From Sanderia malayensis (lineage: Eukaryota; Cnidaria; Scyphozoa; Semaeostomeae; Pelagiidae): 64,000 nt of DNA. Of the stretch, positions 11,090 to 23,254 are shown one piece after another. The number at the start of each line of letters is the position of its first letter. The first letter of the stretch is position 1. The stretch covers positions 1-64,000 of the forward strand of contig RQOL01000374.1 in NCBI GenBank assembly GCA_013076295.1, written 5' to 3'. The position numbers and the translations under genes are program-made. The notes under the pieces are model-generated. The model ran no database searches. It had not been told where the DNA came from and saw nothing but the letters and a program-made list of their open reading frames with translations.

Positions 11090-13500
11090 AACGTCTCTGC
11101 AGAAGCACCAAGGAAAGGTTGCAGAAATTGCAGGTGAACTCAGCACGCATCTTTGGCTGCAAAACTGACATCAAATTCCAGAAAATCTTAGAGCAGACAT
11201 TGAAAAATCTAGAAGAACATATGATGGTACGAATGCTTGCCAGTCGTGCTGTTGCTGATTATTGTCTTGACTGGGAACCAAGCATACATAGTGGGGAGGT
11301 GCTGAAAGCTGACATTGAACATCTATTTCCAAGTGTTCCTCAGAAAGTGAATTCTTTGCCAGATATTAGCAATTTCGCCGATGCAGACGAAGCATTATAC
11401 ATCCTAAGAGCTTCTGGTGTCATAAAGCAGCACTACTACCTTGACGAGGAGTTGCAAGAAGCACAACTGTTTGCAAGTATAGACGATTTGAAAAGCCATC
11501 TACACGCAGGAATTTCCAGGATGGCGAAGAAAAAGGCTTCTGTGGTGATCTACACAAGCCAGAGCATATCATTTGTCATTCATACCGGTCGTGAAGAGAA
11601 TGACATGTACCTTGCATTGCTTGACAGTCACTATATTCCGGATACCCTCAGAGGCTGCAATGCCTGCAGCATTGTACTGCTACGTTACTTAGAGATGCAA
11701 GAAAAGACTGTGATCATGAAGTTAGTGGACTGGATGGTAAAACGTGTTAATAACGGTGCTGGTTTCCATAGTCTCTTTGAATTGGTTTCCAAAGATGAAG
11801 ATGTTCAACAGAGCATCATAAACGACAGTGAGACCAAGCATGCAGAATGGGATGAAGACATCTCCTACATGACGGAAGGTTTAGAAATCCCAGAAGAGGG
11901 ATGGGCAGAAGACCTCTCGTACATGGCCCATGAACTAGCTGAAGCTGTTCCATCCGCACATGACAACAGAGTGATGCTGCTCCATTCACTGGAAGACAAC
12001 AATTGTACTCCAACCTGTACAAACGGGCTTGTATGGCATGGAATATTAACAAAATTTGGTCTAACAACATTTAAGCCATTTCAAATACAAGCATTATGGG
12101 CCATAGATCATGGACGAGATGCGATTGTGGTTCAACCAACAGGTTCAGGAAAAAGCCTTTGCTTTCAAGTAGCTGCTCTAGCATATGACAAAAAATTGCC
12201 ATTGTAATTTGTCCACCAATCGCACTGATAGAAAATCAGGTAAGATCTGTTTCCATTTAAAATTTGTTACATATCTAAAACACTTGACTTCTTTCAAGTT
12301 GCATTGACTCTCTGCAACATGGCTACTAATTTACAAAAAGTATATATTGTGTATTATATCATTGAAGGTCGTAGCTCTGAAAAGGAACCACATTGATGCA
12401 ATAGCGTTCAGGACTTTTGCAGGAGATGAAGAGCCGCAGAACAACACAAGGGTGCTGGGAGATAGACACGACAACAGACCTTTGCTTGCTTATATGACAC
12501 AAGAGCACTTTAACAAGGTCTGCCAAGACTTGCACCGGGATGCTGCATTACATCAAAATGTTGGTGTTCGACGAAGCACACAAGATCTTTGATCGGCATG
12601 ATGATTTTCGAAGGGCATACAGTACATTAGCCAACATTCATGATGTTTTCCCTGGCATACCTGTCGTAACTCTCACAGCTACATTGACTCAGAGAGACCT
12701 GGAAACCCTGGCAACAGAATACCTCCACAATCCAATCTAGATACAAGGAACCGTTGACTGACCGAATATCCGATTAGCAGCTAAAGAAATGAATGCGAAC
12801 AGTGAATGCTGGAAATCTGCAGCCAAAGAGCTAGCCAGGTGGATACAAGTCTGTTTCGCCATAGTTTACATGGACTTTACAAACAAAGTGAAGGAATTGT
12901 CAGAAACACTGTCCATGGAGCATGCACTCGACTGCAGAAGCTTCTACGGTAAAAACATGACACTCGACCAACGGATGGACACCATGAAAGCATTCTGCAA
13001 CCAGGAATTCCAGGTTTTATGTGCCACCGAGTCATATGAAGTTGGGATCCATAATCCTCAGGTCGAATTTGTGGCTAGAGTTGGCTGTATGCAAAGCATC
13101 AGTGTCTTCATGCAAGAGCTTGGCAGGGCAGGGCGTACCGATGACCATTCGTCAGACGGATTACTATTGTTCAATGAAAGTAAAGACGATCAGCGATTAG
13201 GTTACTGTGTCAAAGGTTGTGGAGAAGCAGACACAGAGCGAATAAAGAGTGACTATGCAGATTGCCGGCAATGGATCTATTGCATTTACACTGGTGATTG
13301 TCTCAGTGAAGCCTTGTTGCAATATTATTCTGAAGGTAATTATACGGCTGACCGACTTTTCTTATTCACTAAAGCATTATTACTTTAAATCGAAGCAGGT
13401 GTTTACACAAGTTCACCGTTTATTTCAGAGATGTTGACAAAACCAGACCAGTGCTGTGTGTGTTGTGAAAGCAAAGCAAGCAAGACCTTCAACATCAAGT
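11090..13500 (+). pseudogene. RecQ-like SF2 helicase with novel N-terminal region
   Basis: Residues from 11119 to about 12000 form an unrecognised region with VVIYTSQSISFVIHTGRE and LALLDSHY. This weakly recalls papain-like/USP folds but has no convincing catalytic triad. The helicase follows: WHGILTKFGLTTFKPFQIQA (motif 0), QPTGSGKSLCFQ (Walker A, about 12140), ICPPIALIENQ ending at a GTAAGA donor (12240), PLLAYMTQEHF, VFDEAH (DEAH box, about 12560), VVTLTAT (motif III), CATESYEVGI and QELGRAGR (motif VI, about 13110). A last exon after TTTCAG near 13430 has CCVCCES, like the RecQ zinc-binding module. Frameshifts near 12195 and 12565 and a stop near 12758 mark decay. RecQ enzymes unwind DNA 3'-5'; in these multicopy families the helicase is often carried by transposons. 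Confidence 0.75.
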
Positions 13501-13589
13501 AACCTCTTATGGTGTTGCTAGCTGCAGTGCAGGAGCTGCAAAATGCGCTGCAGCAGAAGAGAAAAAATGACAAGGGGCAAGATGGCGTA

Positions 13590-15936
13590 TCAGAAACGAA
13601 ATTGGTCACCTGGGTTCGAGGAGCAAAGCAGGATTGGTTGGCGACCAATCCTGCTACCTTCATTGTCAACTATATCCTTGGGAATATAAACCTTTCCGGA
13701 AGTAGAATCCTTTCGTAGCCAGTTATGAAGCGTGATAGCAGCAATTGTGAGTGTTTTAGCGTGAGAATAGGTGCCTAAACACTCTTCAACGATTGGCTAA
13801 AATACCAAATCCATTTTCAGAAACACGCCGCATCCTGGAAAATCTGTAATTGAACACACGTTTTTCAAAAGTCAAACCTTTCTGAGGGTATGGTTTCATC
13901 ATAAAGACAGAAAGATGGAAAGCATCGTCACCTGTACATACATATGGGACTCTTTTAAGGCGACCAGAAAGTAGTGTAGCATCTGGTAAATTAAGTGTGA
14001 CAGACTTTAAGGCAAATTTCAGTGGACCTTGGGACCAATTCCGTCCATCTGAATTTCTACCATTCGTTCCTACATCAGTGAAAAGAAACTCATACTCTGG
14101 TCCAATCATTCCCATTAAAATGATACTATCACTTCCTTTGTAGTTTCTATAATGCGAGCCAGAGTTCTTGGGTTGCTGCAAAACAATGTGCTTTCCGTCA
14201 ACACCGCCTAATCGATTTGGAAAATTCCATCGGCGATAAAACTTTTCTGCAATTTCCACCCATTCCTCTGTTGTTTTTGGTGTTTTGAAATGCTTTTTTC
14301 CCAAAGCTACAACGATAGCACTACACACCTCCTAAACTATGTAAGATATTGCTTTCTTACTGATCCGGAATTGATACTCTAAAGATCTGAATGATTCGCC
14401 ACTTCCAAGATACCTTAAAGGCCTACTGCAATCAAAAAAAGTGATATGATTTTTTTACATTTCATGGTAAACCTATTCGAACTGATCATAAAACCGTTTC
14501 CAGAATGAAAATTGATCCAGTAGAATTGTTTTTACAAGCCCGCAAAGTCGTCGATTTTGCCATTTCAACTGCGACAAACGTGACGTAATAACCAGGACCC
14601 ATTTCAAGTTTTTGTATTGAAGTGTATTGTAGCTTTTTGCTTCACTCCGTCTAACTCAATAAATAACTAATTAATTAAAAATCGCATCCCAAGGCATAAA
14701 TATTAAAGTGTTTTCACAAATTTTAAAATTTTTTTCATAATTTTAGAAAGCGATTTGGGGGGGAGTAATTGGGGTCTGAATTGGGGCAGTTTTGGTCGTG
14801 ACGTCAAACTGCGGGAGGGCGATCAGCCGCGGCGGAGAGCGGAAGCAAACAACGGGGATTATCAGTGTCGAGATGAAATATACTTTTGCATTTGACTTGA
14901 CTGAGTCGCATATGATGTATGTGTGAGAGAATGCAGAGATGTTTTCAGAATCTACATGGACTATTTACGTTCAGAGTTGGCTTTTTAAGATATATCTGAT
15001 GCTGCTAAGTTGTTGTCAGTCCAGTCTTATCAAAACGAATTACTTTTACATCACGTCTGGCTGGAACGCCAAGTTGCTTCAATGTTTTCATCGGGGTAGA
15101 AATTGGAGAAATAAAATAGAACTAATCGCAATATTCTGCATAGCAATTTATTATCATAGTCAGATGTGTTACAAGTTTTCTGTTGAAACACGATGGTTCC
15201 AAAATTCCAAATGGACAACAAATGAAACTGGTGGTTCCGTAGCTTTATGTTTTTAATTTCTGTCTGGCCTATGTGTATTGTGAGCAAAACGCACGCCTTC
15301 AGCTCTCCTTATCTGTTTCATTTCAAATTTGTTTTTAAAACGGCTGCTTGAAAATACCATTTATTAATTAACTTAACTGCTGTAACAGCTTACTTTGCCT
15401 GGTCCTCTAACAACAACCCCGGCCATCGTGTTTGTTACTAGTTTTACTCACACAGCTCCGCCATCCCTGACTTCTGACAAACTTCCTTTGTGAATGCTTC
15501 CAGCTGCTTGGAAATCAGACCGCGCGGAATAAAATGTCTTTTGACTAACCGCGCGGTTTGTAGTACCCTTTTTCAAAGCGCCGCTAAAGCGTTACCGTAA
15601 GTTCAATTTTTTTGGTTAATAGCTGAAACGACGCGCGGAAAGTTATAGTTTTGATTCCTGGTGACAGGTGACGATGCTTTCCAATGGGGCTAGCAGATTG
15701 ACCAGCTCATCAAAATGATTAATGTCCATCCTTACATAACCTTTAAATCCTTCTGGATCACCTTCTTTCAATTCTACAAATAAGGTGTGAAAGGACCCAT
15801 AGATCTTCCTGCGTATTAACCATGGCCTTGTCCACATAGATCGTATAGATCGTGTTTTCATTCGTTCTTGTTCTTCTTCCTGGAGAAGAAGTGCTACAGA
15901 TGCTATTATCACATTTTTACTGATAGCGACCGCCAT
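13590..15936 (-). pseudogene. PIF/Harbinger (HARBI1-like) transposase
   Basis: Exon 1 starts at a well-placed ATG (15936-15934, MAVAISKN) and carries RSMWTRPWLIRR and FKGYVRMDINHFDEL, typical of the Harbinger N-terminus. After a frameshift near 15650 and an intron, the second exon (from about 14425) reads RYLGSGESFRSLEYQFRIS, GGVDGKHIVL (first Asp), FTDVGTNGRNSDG (second Asp) and RRVSENGFGILANR (Glu), the DDE_Tnp_4 triad. The tail TIAAITLHNWLRK lies at about 13700. In-frame stops at 14331-14329 and 13788-13786 and the shift make it a pseudogene. The plus-strand ORF at 13509-13718 is its antisense. No Myb-like second ORF was found. Confidence 0.85.
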
Positions 15937-16056
15937 CTTAAAACACTGTCTCATACGCATATTCAGATTCACATGTTTTGGTTTCATAAATTTTGTTTCA
16001 TGAGCTGCAATTTGTTTCCGTGTCCCCGTAGCTCAAACAGTTTTGCCATTGAATAA

Positions 16057-17356
16057 CATTTGAAATGAAGATATACATGGATTTCTTTTTAGAATTATCA
16101 CCTGGTCAAGGTACTGAAAGGTGAGGGCTCTTGTGTTTACAGGAAGCCATTTTGTTGGTGGTCTTTCTCTGTTTGAAGGATTCATTTGGCCTTTTTGTGC
16201 TGCGTTTTGCCAGTTAATTGTTTCTTTAATGTTAAGCTCAGATTTACACATAATATGAGCATTACTGCAAATTTTGATCTTCTGAAGCAAAGGTTGGATG
16301 TCCTTGGTTTGGCTCCTTTTGATGTTGCTGGGTCTGGCGACTGTTTTTCAGAGCATTTTTGCATCAGCTTTACAGTACACAATATCTGCACGGAAGGGTG
16401 CGCCCATGCGACATTTTGCATTTGTGTGAAAGTCCTAATTTGTATTTTCAAACTGTTACAACAGTTTATAGTTTCGGATGGAAAACGTTGCTTGAATGTG
16501 TGCCCCTAGTACTTGATGTCATGAAATCATCATAAGGGCCACAGCCAAGTATTCATTCTGTGTAATTTACATCAGGCATTGATTTGGCTCATCAGGTGAA
16601 CCAGTTATAGTATCACCAATAAAACTCAGGAATCAGAAATAAAACTTGTGTTTTGACAGGTTATTGTAATATAATAAATTATTTGCAAGATGAAAAGAAA
16701 TAAACTAGATAGTCATTTGGTTCTTCAGGTGAACCAATTATAGTATTACCACTGGATCAGAATCATGATATTGTTACATTTTTAGGCTTTATCCCAGAAC
16801 TGCATTATTTCTCAACAGTTCAAATAACTCCACTGGAGGGGTGGTGTGGTGTACAAAATTTCCAAACTTAAAGTGTGAAGAAAAAGTTAATCACTCATCA
16901 AGCGCAGAAAATGGCAAATAAAACATCTTATACCAAAAATATAATTGACTTAAAAGTAAGAGTAGTGGAGAATCACTGGCCAAATTTTGAAAAAGCAAAA
17001 GATCTTATGAGGATAGGAGTGTATATCTATATCAACAAAGTCATTTAGATTTTAAAGATTGTAATAATTAATTATATAGTACATCTAAGAGATATTGATA
17101 GTAATATTATATTTCAACCAAGACTCTTTGCGATGGATTTGCAATGATTGACAGTTGTTTGATTTTAACCATGTTAAGATAATCGCAATGCATCGCTAAG
17201 AATATTAAAATACTCATGATAGTTAGTTCTGCCCTTGCTTATGGTCGATACACAGAATTCAGACTGATCATACTTGTTGTCTTTTGCAAGTCTCTCTCTC
17301 TTGAACGCTAGGCTTTACATTGTTGACAGAGGTGAAGAGTTGAGCATTGGATACAC
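16057..17356. other. No gene; short direct repeats
   Basis: Two copies of a 27-bp motif, TCAGGTGAACCA[A/G]TTATAG and following bases, lie at about 16592 and 16726. No supported coding region was seen. Confidence 0.5.
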
Positions 17357-18040
17357 ATGGCAACATCTATTCAGCCTGAAAAATTTGAGTCTGGGGATAT
17401 AGTGAGCTGGCTGAAGCAGTTTGAGGTTTGGGCCACTCCCAACTCGTGGGATGCTGCCAAAAACTAAAAGTTTTACCAGCTTTCCTTTGTGGGCCAGCTG
17501 CTGCCCATTTTCATGCATTTGAAGATGCCCAGAAAGATTCTTATGACCATCTAGCCAAGAGTCTCAGAGAAGTTTTATGCACTGCCATTGATCGAGAGAA
17601 GTTCTTCGCTGCTTTTCAGCAGAGGATCATGCGGCCTAACGAGGATCCTTCTTTGTTTTTATATGATCTGAAGGATGCCCTATCGAAAGGAGACCCCACC
17701 CTGCCTTGTTGTCTCACCAGGTTTTGAAAAGGTTATCAGCACATTTATTCCTTAAGCTGCTGGAACATAATCCAACGCCGAGCTTGAAAGAAATGACAGA
17801 GTTTGCTCAAGGATTTCAAGCATTTCATCGCCCTTCAGAAGACCCATGTTTTGCTGTTCAAGGCTCGCCATCCCACCAGGATCATGCTACATTGCAAGCA
17901 TCTCTGGCCGGCTTGACAGCTGCTGTCAGCGCCCTTGCCCCTGACAGAAAGGAATTACGGAGTCACTTGCTATGCCCCCGCCTCCTCTGCAGCAGTTTAA
18001 TGGTGGTCAAGCTACCATTTCGTAATGCAACTCAAAAAGA
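17357..18040 (+). pseudogene. LTR-retrotransposon gag fragment
   Basis: ATG 17357 starts MATSIQPEKFESGD then WLKQFEVWA, a Ty3/Gypsy-type gag capsid N-terminus. After a stop at about 17466 and a frameshift the protein continues FLCGPAAAHFHAF, DHLAKSLREVL and FAAFQQR, then FLYDLKDAL, and in a third frame FAQGFQAFHRP. The C-terminal zinc knuckle, protease and RT are absent; the homology stops near 18040. Gag forms the retroelement particle; this copy cannot work. Confidence 0.7.
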
Positions 18041-18489
18041 CTCGTGCGAATAAGTGATAATCGATTATGAATATATGTAACTGATAATCGGAGAATAAGA
18101 ATAAGAATGAGCAAGAATGAATTAAATACAATTGACAAAGCTATTTATATTATACATGATTGACATTGATTGACATGAACACGTGATCACAATAATTACA
18201 TGAATACGAGGCTACACTATAGCGACAATGTAATCCTGTTACAGCCTACCCTTTCTACCGAAAAAAAATGACCAAGTTATTTTTTCTGCTAAAGACACGA
18301 TATACGATAATAAATTGTTAAAATACGAGATAAAGATGATAAATTGGCTATTGGGTACGATATATATTATAATAAAAATTATAATATATATTATAATATA
18401 TTTTTTTTTGTTAGTAATTTTTTTGTTAAGTTAGCAAAGGAAAGCAAGGTAGATTAGGGCTTAGAGAATAAAACAGAGTTTAATGACAT
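18041..18489. other. AT-rich spacer with TATA/ATTATA palindromes
   Basis: Between two retroelement fragments of opposite orientation. The stretch 18360-18412 is self-complementary AT repeats. It may contain LTR remnants, but no terminal pair could be matched. Confidence 0.4.
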
Positions 18490-20805
18490 GACATAAGTTG
18501 GGGCTCTGCGGGGCTCTAACGATAAGGAGGTCGATAAACTGGGGGAGCGTCACCCGTATCAATATGGTGATGAAAGCCATGATCGGTAGATAAAGGAGAG
18601 TTAGGCAAATGAAAGGCTTGCGAGTAGCGTTTGATTAATTGTTTGAATGCAGCAAGAACGTGTGGCGGAACATGTGCGTAAGTCGGTGTGTCAAGTTCTA
18701 CGGCCTGAAAGAGAAGTTGTAAATATGCTGGGGAGGTACAAGGAAGAAGTTTATCCGGTGTTGCAGGAAAGAATTGGTCATGTTTGTCTAGGCCAGAGTT
18801 ATTTTGGTCTAAGAATGGAGACAAAATATCAGAGGATTGGGTGGCAGTGACGTCTCTTGGCAATGAAACAAGGGAATTAAAAGATATTGAATCGGTTGGA
18901 GCAGAAGGGGAGGGAAGGTGACGATGCCATGACTCAGAGAGATGATGTGCTGTATGCGTGGCGGCCTCTTCGAAATGGCATGCAGGGATTACGTTAAACC
19001 CTCGAGATAGATAAATGCTGTTTTGATCAAAAATCGGTGAAAATTGCGAAGGCAAAGAGGTCAATAAACAGGTGACATTGGCCACGAAACCTTGGGGAGG
19101 ACAAATGGTCGACGGGTCGTGGGTGGAAAAGGCGGCTAGAGGATTAGAATCGTGACATGTGATTGAAAAGTTCATATTGGGTGGGGCGAAAAATACTTTC
19201 AAGGCTTTGGACTGAATGTGTGCGTCCGTCATACGCAAATGATTTTGACCAAATAAAATAGGCCACGATAACTGAGGCACAACAAGCATGGTAAACGTGG
19301 TCAGACGGCCATTTTCCCAAAGATAGGGACTTGCATAGTGCCAACTGCCCGTAGGTTGGACGATGGGCCTGCGACCGAAACAGGGACATGTTGAGCGAGT
19401 TTTACAAAGTGTAGGTCAGGTCTATATTTCGCAACAATTTTGGCATGATTTTGACTGACCAGGGAAACAGAGCAACAGCTGTCTAGGGGAAGTGGTAGGG
19501 AAACACCCGCAGAAACGATTTTAGTCCACAAAATATTGCGATTACGAAGATCAAGTGCTGAAACTGACGAAACAGGGTGATAAGGCGTGACTGCTGGCAT
19601 ACCGTAAATGTGATCGGGCGAAGAACTGGCCTAGCGGGGGCAGATGGGGTTGGTTGAGGAGATGTTGGAAGAGATTTTTCTACTTCAGCAAGAATAGTAG
19701 TGGTTAGATCGTGTTTTAAACTACTCATGCAGTCCGAGACGATAGCTTTAACCGAATCTAAGGTGACACAATCAGTGGAATCTGCCACGTGCGCAGAAAC
19801 AGCAGATGAAATAAGATCACGTGAAAAACAATTATTAGATGAGCGCTAAGGACGAGGAGCATTATTTGAAGTAGAATTGTTAGACGAATAGTGTGAACCA
19901 GAAAATGTACGACGAGTTTGATTACCAGGGTGGGGATTAGTAGTGTTACGATCATTAAAAGCACGAACCTCATGATTAAGGGCTTTACAATTAAATTTGA
20001 AACAAACAGATCATTTATGGATATAACCATTTTTACAGGATTTAGAGTCAAGCTCGCATCGACTGGGCGAAAAACGATTAAAGTTTTTACAAATTTCAGT
20101 TTTTAAATTCGTACCTTGTTGAGTGTTGGCATCAGGCTTCGGTGTACGTCTTGGAGGAGCAGTGGGTGGAGCGGTGTAAAGGACGTCAGTGTGGGGAAGC
20201 TTTCCACATTCGACTGTGGCCAGAAGATCGGTAAATGGCTGTTCTCGAGTGATGAGATATTTCCCAATATCGGGAAGCAGCTTTATGGAGAAGGCGTGGA
20301 TCAGCTCAACTTGTGAACCAACTGGAGAACAGTGAATTCCTGGCACGAGTTTTTGTAACGAATGCTGCGTCTCCATGAATCAATGAGGCGAAGTTGGAGA
20401 CTGATTCGTCGGAATTTTGGTGCAGAGAATAATACGTTGCCAAAAGGTTGCGAATCTGTTGTTCTTTCGGAATACCACGTTGTAAGCATAATAACTGAAG
20501 ACATTCATCGTAGAGGGACAACAATTCATCGCTCGATGTTTTGTGAGAGATGCGCGAAGCATTTGAAAGCTCAAAAAAGCAAATAATGTCAAAGGCACGC
20601 GAGTCTTTCTGACATTGTTGCTTCAAATACGGCAACCAAAATTTAGCATGGATATTAGAAGAGGATAATACCTGTGATAGCTGTTCACAAAAACGGTCGA
20701 TTTGAAGGTCACTACCGGTAAATTCTGGGAGTGTGAGCAGAGGAAGACGTAAGGCAGCTTGCGATTGCTGATCACCACGAGACCGAACTGAAGCGGAGAG
20801 TTGGC
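18490..20805 (-). pseudogene. LTR retrotransposon gag-protease-RT linker, truncated
   Basis: On the minus strand gag starts near 20805 (LPLLTLPEFTGSD, then RFCEQLSQVL and FWLPYLKQQC). It continues in other frames to a cysteine/histidine module ICKNFNRF...CELDS...NGYIHK (about 20040). A retropepsin-like segment has LPLDSCCSVSLVSQ (about 19480), followed by a long linker with LSWPILFGQNHL. The last part, HHIDTGDAPPVYRPPYR then stop then SPAEP, is the usual lead-in to a Ty3-type reverse transcriptase. Sequence similarity ends there, so RT, RNase H and integrase are missing. Several frameshifts are present. The upstream junction fuses gag in frame with the neighbouring zinc-binding gene. Confidence 0.7.
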
Positions 20806-21978
20806 TATTCAATGAATCAATTAGAAATTTAGATCCGAAATGATGATGCATTTGTACTCCAATTCCTATCTGCAGGGGAGCAATTAAAACCCGTGGTCTT
20901 GTAGCTTGAATGATTGCTTGCCCGATTGACGCAATTTTTTTCTCCGGATTTTTCTCCACAAATATCTCCTTTGGAAAGAGCTTGCAATCCTGAAGGAACA
21001 TAACTCAAATTTTGATCTACGGATTGAATTTCTTCAGATGTTGGGTATGTTGTTTTAGTTGCACTCATGCTCTTGATTTCATTCTGTATCAATGTTGCTG
21101 CTGTTTCAATGATGCGCAATTGCTCTTTTTCACTATCGTGATGCTTTGGCTGTTCATAGAACTTGTGCAAAACCGACGCGGCAGTACTCCTGAAAGTGAC
21201 CACATTTGCTTTACTATTTATTTCTGTGATAAGAACTTCTTTGCCAAAGTATTCCAAGATTTTTTGCTTTAAATGAACGGGGGTGTGGCATTCATCGCCA
21301 CAGTATTCCCTCATCTTTGCTACCAAGTCGTTTATCGTTATCTGCTCATCGTCATTTTCCTCTAGGTACGCGGCTACCATTAAAAAGGCGTCATTCCTGG
21401 TAGAATCTATTGGTCTTCCACGTAACTTTTTTGAAATCGATCCTTCCGAAGTCTGGAAAACCTTTGGGATATCTTTTCCAGTTCTGAAATTGACATTACA
21501 CTGTTGGTGGTATAATGCATCAGAGGCATGAAGGTCTTGAGAAAACTCCAACCTTCCTTTTACTTTTGCAGCCCAAGCATCATTCCGGTTCATACATATT
21601 TCTGCAATCTTTGATTGAAAGTCCTTTGTCCTAACAGGATAATACTCGTATTCAAACCCCTTTCTTTTACCATAAATGGCAGGCTGTTCACAAAAAAAGC
21701 AGTCACATGCAAAGGAGATTGGAGACTCTTTAGAACGCAGGGAACGGGGACATTCTGGGCTTGCATCTCTAAGTGCTTTGTTGTTGTCACGTTAAATCAA
21801 GCGTTTGTTAGAGTATTGCTGTCGACATTCTTTGTGCACTCTATCACCAATATTGGCATCAATGGTGCCCCCCCCTTTCTTTACTGGCTTGCAACAAGCC
21901 TTGGCAGCCTTTAGCACCCAATACAGATGCTGTTTTCGTATCTTCAATGTAAGTTTTGCAGATGATACAAAGGTCCAT
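20806..21978 (-). pseudogene. Zinc-binding multicopy protein, 3' end replaced by retroelement
   Basis: ATG 21978-21976 begins MDLCIICKTYIEDTK. A shift at a run of eight C (21868-21875) leads to GDRVHKECRQQYSN, a stop (TAA, about 21795), then CDCFFCEQPA and ALYHQQCNVNFRTGKDIP. Next come DEQITINDLVAKM, LITEINSKANVVTFR and VASIGQAIIQ-like text ending HHHFGSKFLIDSLNS. The paired Cys/His modules and these phrases characterise a multicopy invertebrate family whose full-length members run on to an acidic, possibly DDE, C-terminus. Here that part is absent and gag begins directly. A transposase role is a guess. Confidence 0.6.
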
Positions 21979-22589
21979 GTCTGCAATGTGAAAAATTTGC
22001 GACAATTGGGTCACTCGCTGAAAATTGATAAAGGCAACACAGTTTCGGAAAAATTCAATGATTTTCCTTTGACATGAGGCAAAAAAAGTATAGAAAAAAA
22101 GTCGAACGTAGCTGAAGTACATGAACGGTCTTGTGTCAAGCAGTGGCAGCTCTTCAATTTTCCATCATTCCGAGAAAAAATACACTTCTAACGCTGTAGT
22201 TGAGTTTAACCGGCCGTCTAGTTTCGAGCTTCTGAACTGACTTTCAAACAATTCTCTTACTTGAAAAGCCACATAATTACAATTTCTTTTGTTAGAAATG
22301 TACCTTTTAACATTTTTAGCATTTTTATAAGAAATTTGAGCTTCTTCAATGAAGCCAACATGTGTCAAAGGCGAGTTGAGATTGAGGAAATATGGCAAAG
22401 GGATGTCCCCTTTTGGTGTGAGGGGAATCCCATATTAAGCAGAGTTTGGGAGGGGGAAAGCGGGGGTTCCTCGTAGTTTGTCGACGTCGATTTTTTTATT
22501 TTACTTCCATAGTTATCTTCTATCAAATTATCAAAAAAAAATTCTTTTGCAATTACTTTGAGGTTGAGCAATGAAATAAGGTATATTGA

Positions 22590-23006
22590 CTGGACTAATA
22601 GCCGGTCACATACGCCATTGCATTTTCTTTGAAAATCCTCTTTTCGATGTGCTCACTACAGTATTTAAATGTCACTGTTTTAAGCGGACCAATATCAACA
22701 GAAGGGAAATCAGGGATGCTTTCAATCTTTTAATTCTCTGAGTGGAATATCTGAACCATCTTCACAGTTGGATGTGGAAGCGTTTGATAAATTTGTAGGG
22801 AATAGTTTTCTATATGCTCTTTTGAATTGAATACCTGTAGGATTGTAAAAATTTCCACCTTGCTGCCTAATGGATCCAAAGAAATTTTCTAATGGGCCTT
22901 GGTTTAATTGACTGATGTTTAACATTGTACAACATTGAAGTTGTTTTTCAGTTTCCACCAAAGCCCAAAAATTTCTTTCAAAGTGACACACCAACCCTTC
23001 AAGCAT
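22590..23006 (-). pseudogene. P-element/THAP9-like transposase, C-terminal part
   Basis: The protein MLEGLVCHFERNFWALVE leads to LNQGPLENFFGSIRQQGG, NPTGIQFKRAYRKL and, after a frameshift near 22725, ENAMAYVTGY then stop. The LNQxPLExFFGxIRxxGG motif and the following xNPTxxQFxxAYRKL are hallmarks of the P-element transposase C-terminal domain. It is separated from its upstream part (25503-25861) by the nested TIR element, and the stretch between is shorter than in full transposases, so an internal deletion preceded or accompanied the insertion. Confidence 0.75.
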
Positions 23007-23254
23007 TTAAGGTAATTTGTTCCGTCTTCACCTGTAATGGTATTATTTTACCCTGGATCAGAGTATCTTTTAGAATTTTGAAAAAAATGTTGAATTAAAT
23101 TTTGAATTGAAAAAAAAGGAAAAATGAGGAAGGAAAAATACTCTGGAGACATGCGACCTCCTTTGTGTCTATTTGGTCAATCAGAGCCAACAGCCATCAG
23201 GATGGCCGTGAACTTGTGAACAAGGTAAGCAAATCTTCAGTTGGTTTCTTCAAA

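Noticed and set aside
13509..13718. Plus-strand ORF after the RecQ-like helicase
   Set aside because: It is antisense to the Harbinger C-terminus (TIAAITLHNWLRK on the minus strand).
17357..20805. Plus-strand gag (17.4-18.0 kb) and minus-strand gag-pol (18.5-20.8 kb) as one element
   Set aside because: They are in opposite orientation and each has its own capsid region with different sequence.
20829..22398. Assignment of the zinc-binding gene to Academ, supported by the nearby RecQ-like helicase
   Set aside because: The helicase fragment lies inside a separate TIR element with its own 9-bp duplication, so proximity is not evidence; no DDE core is visible.
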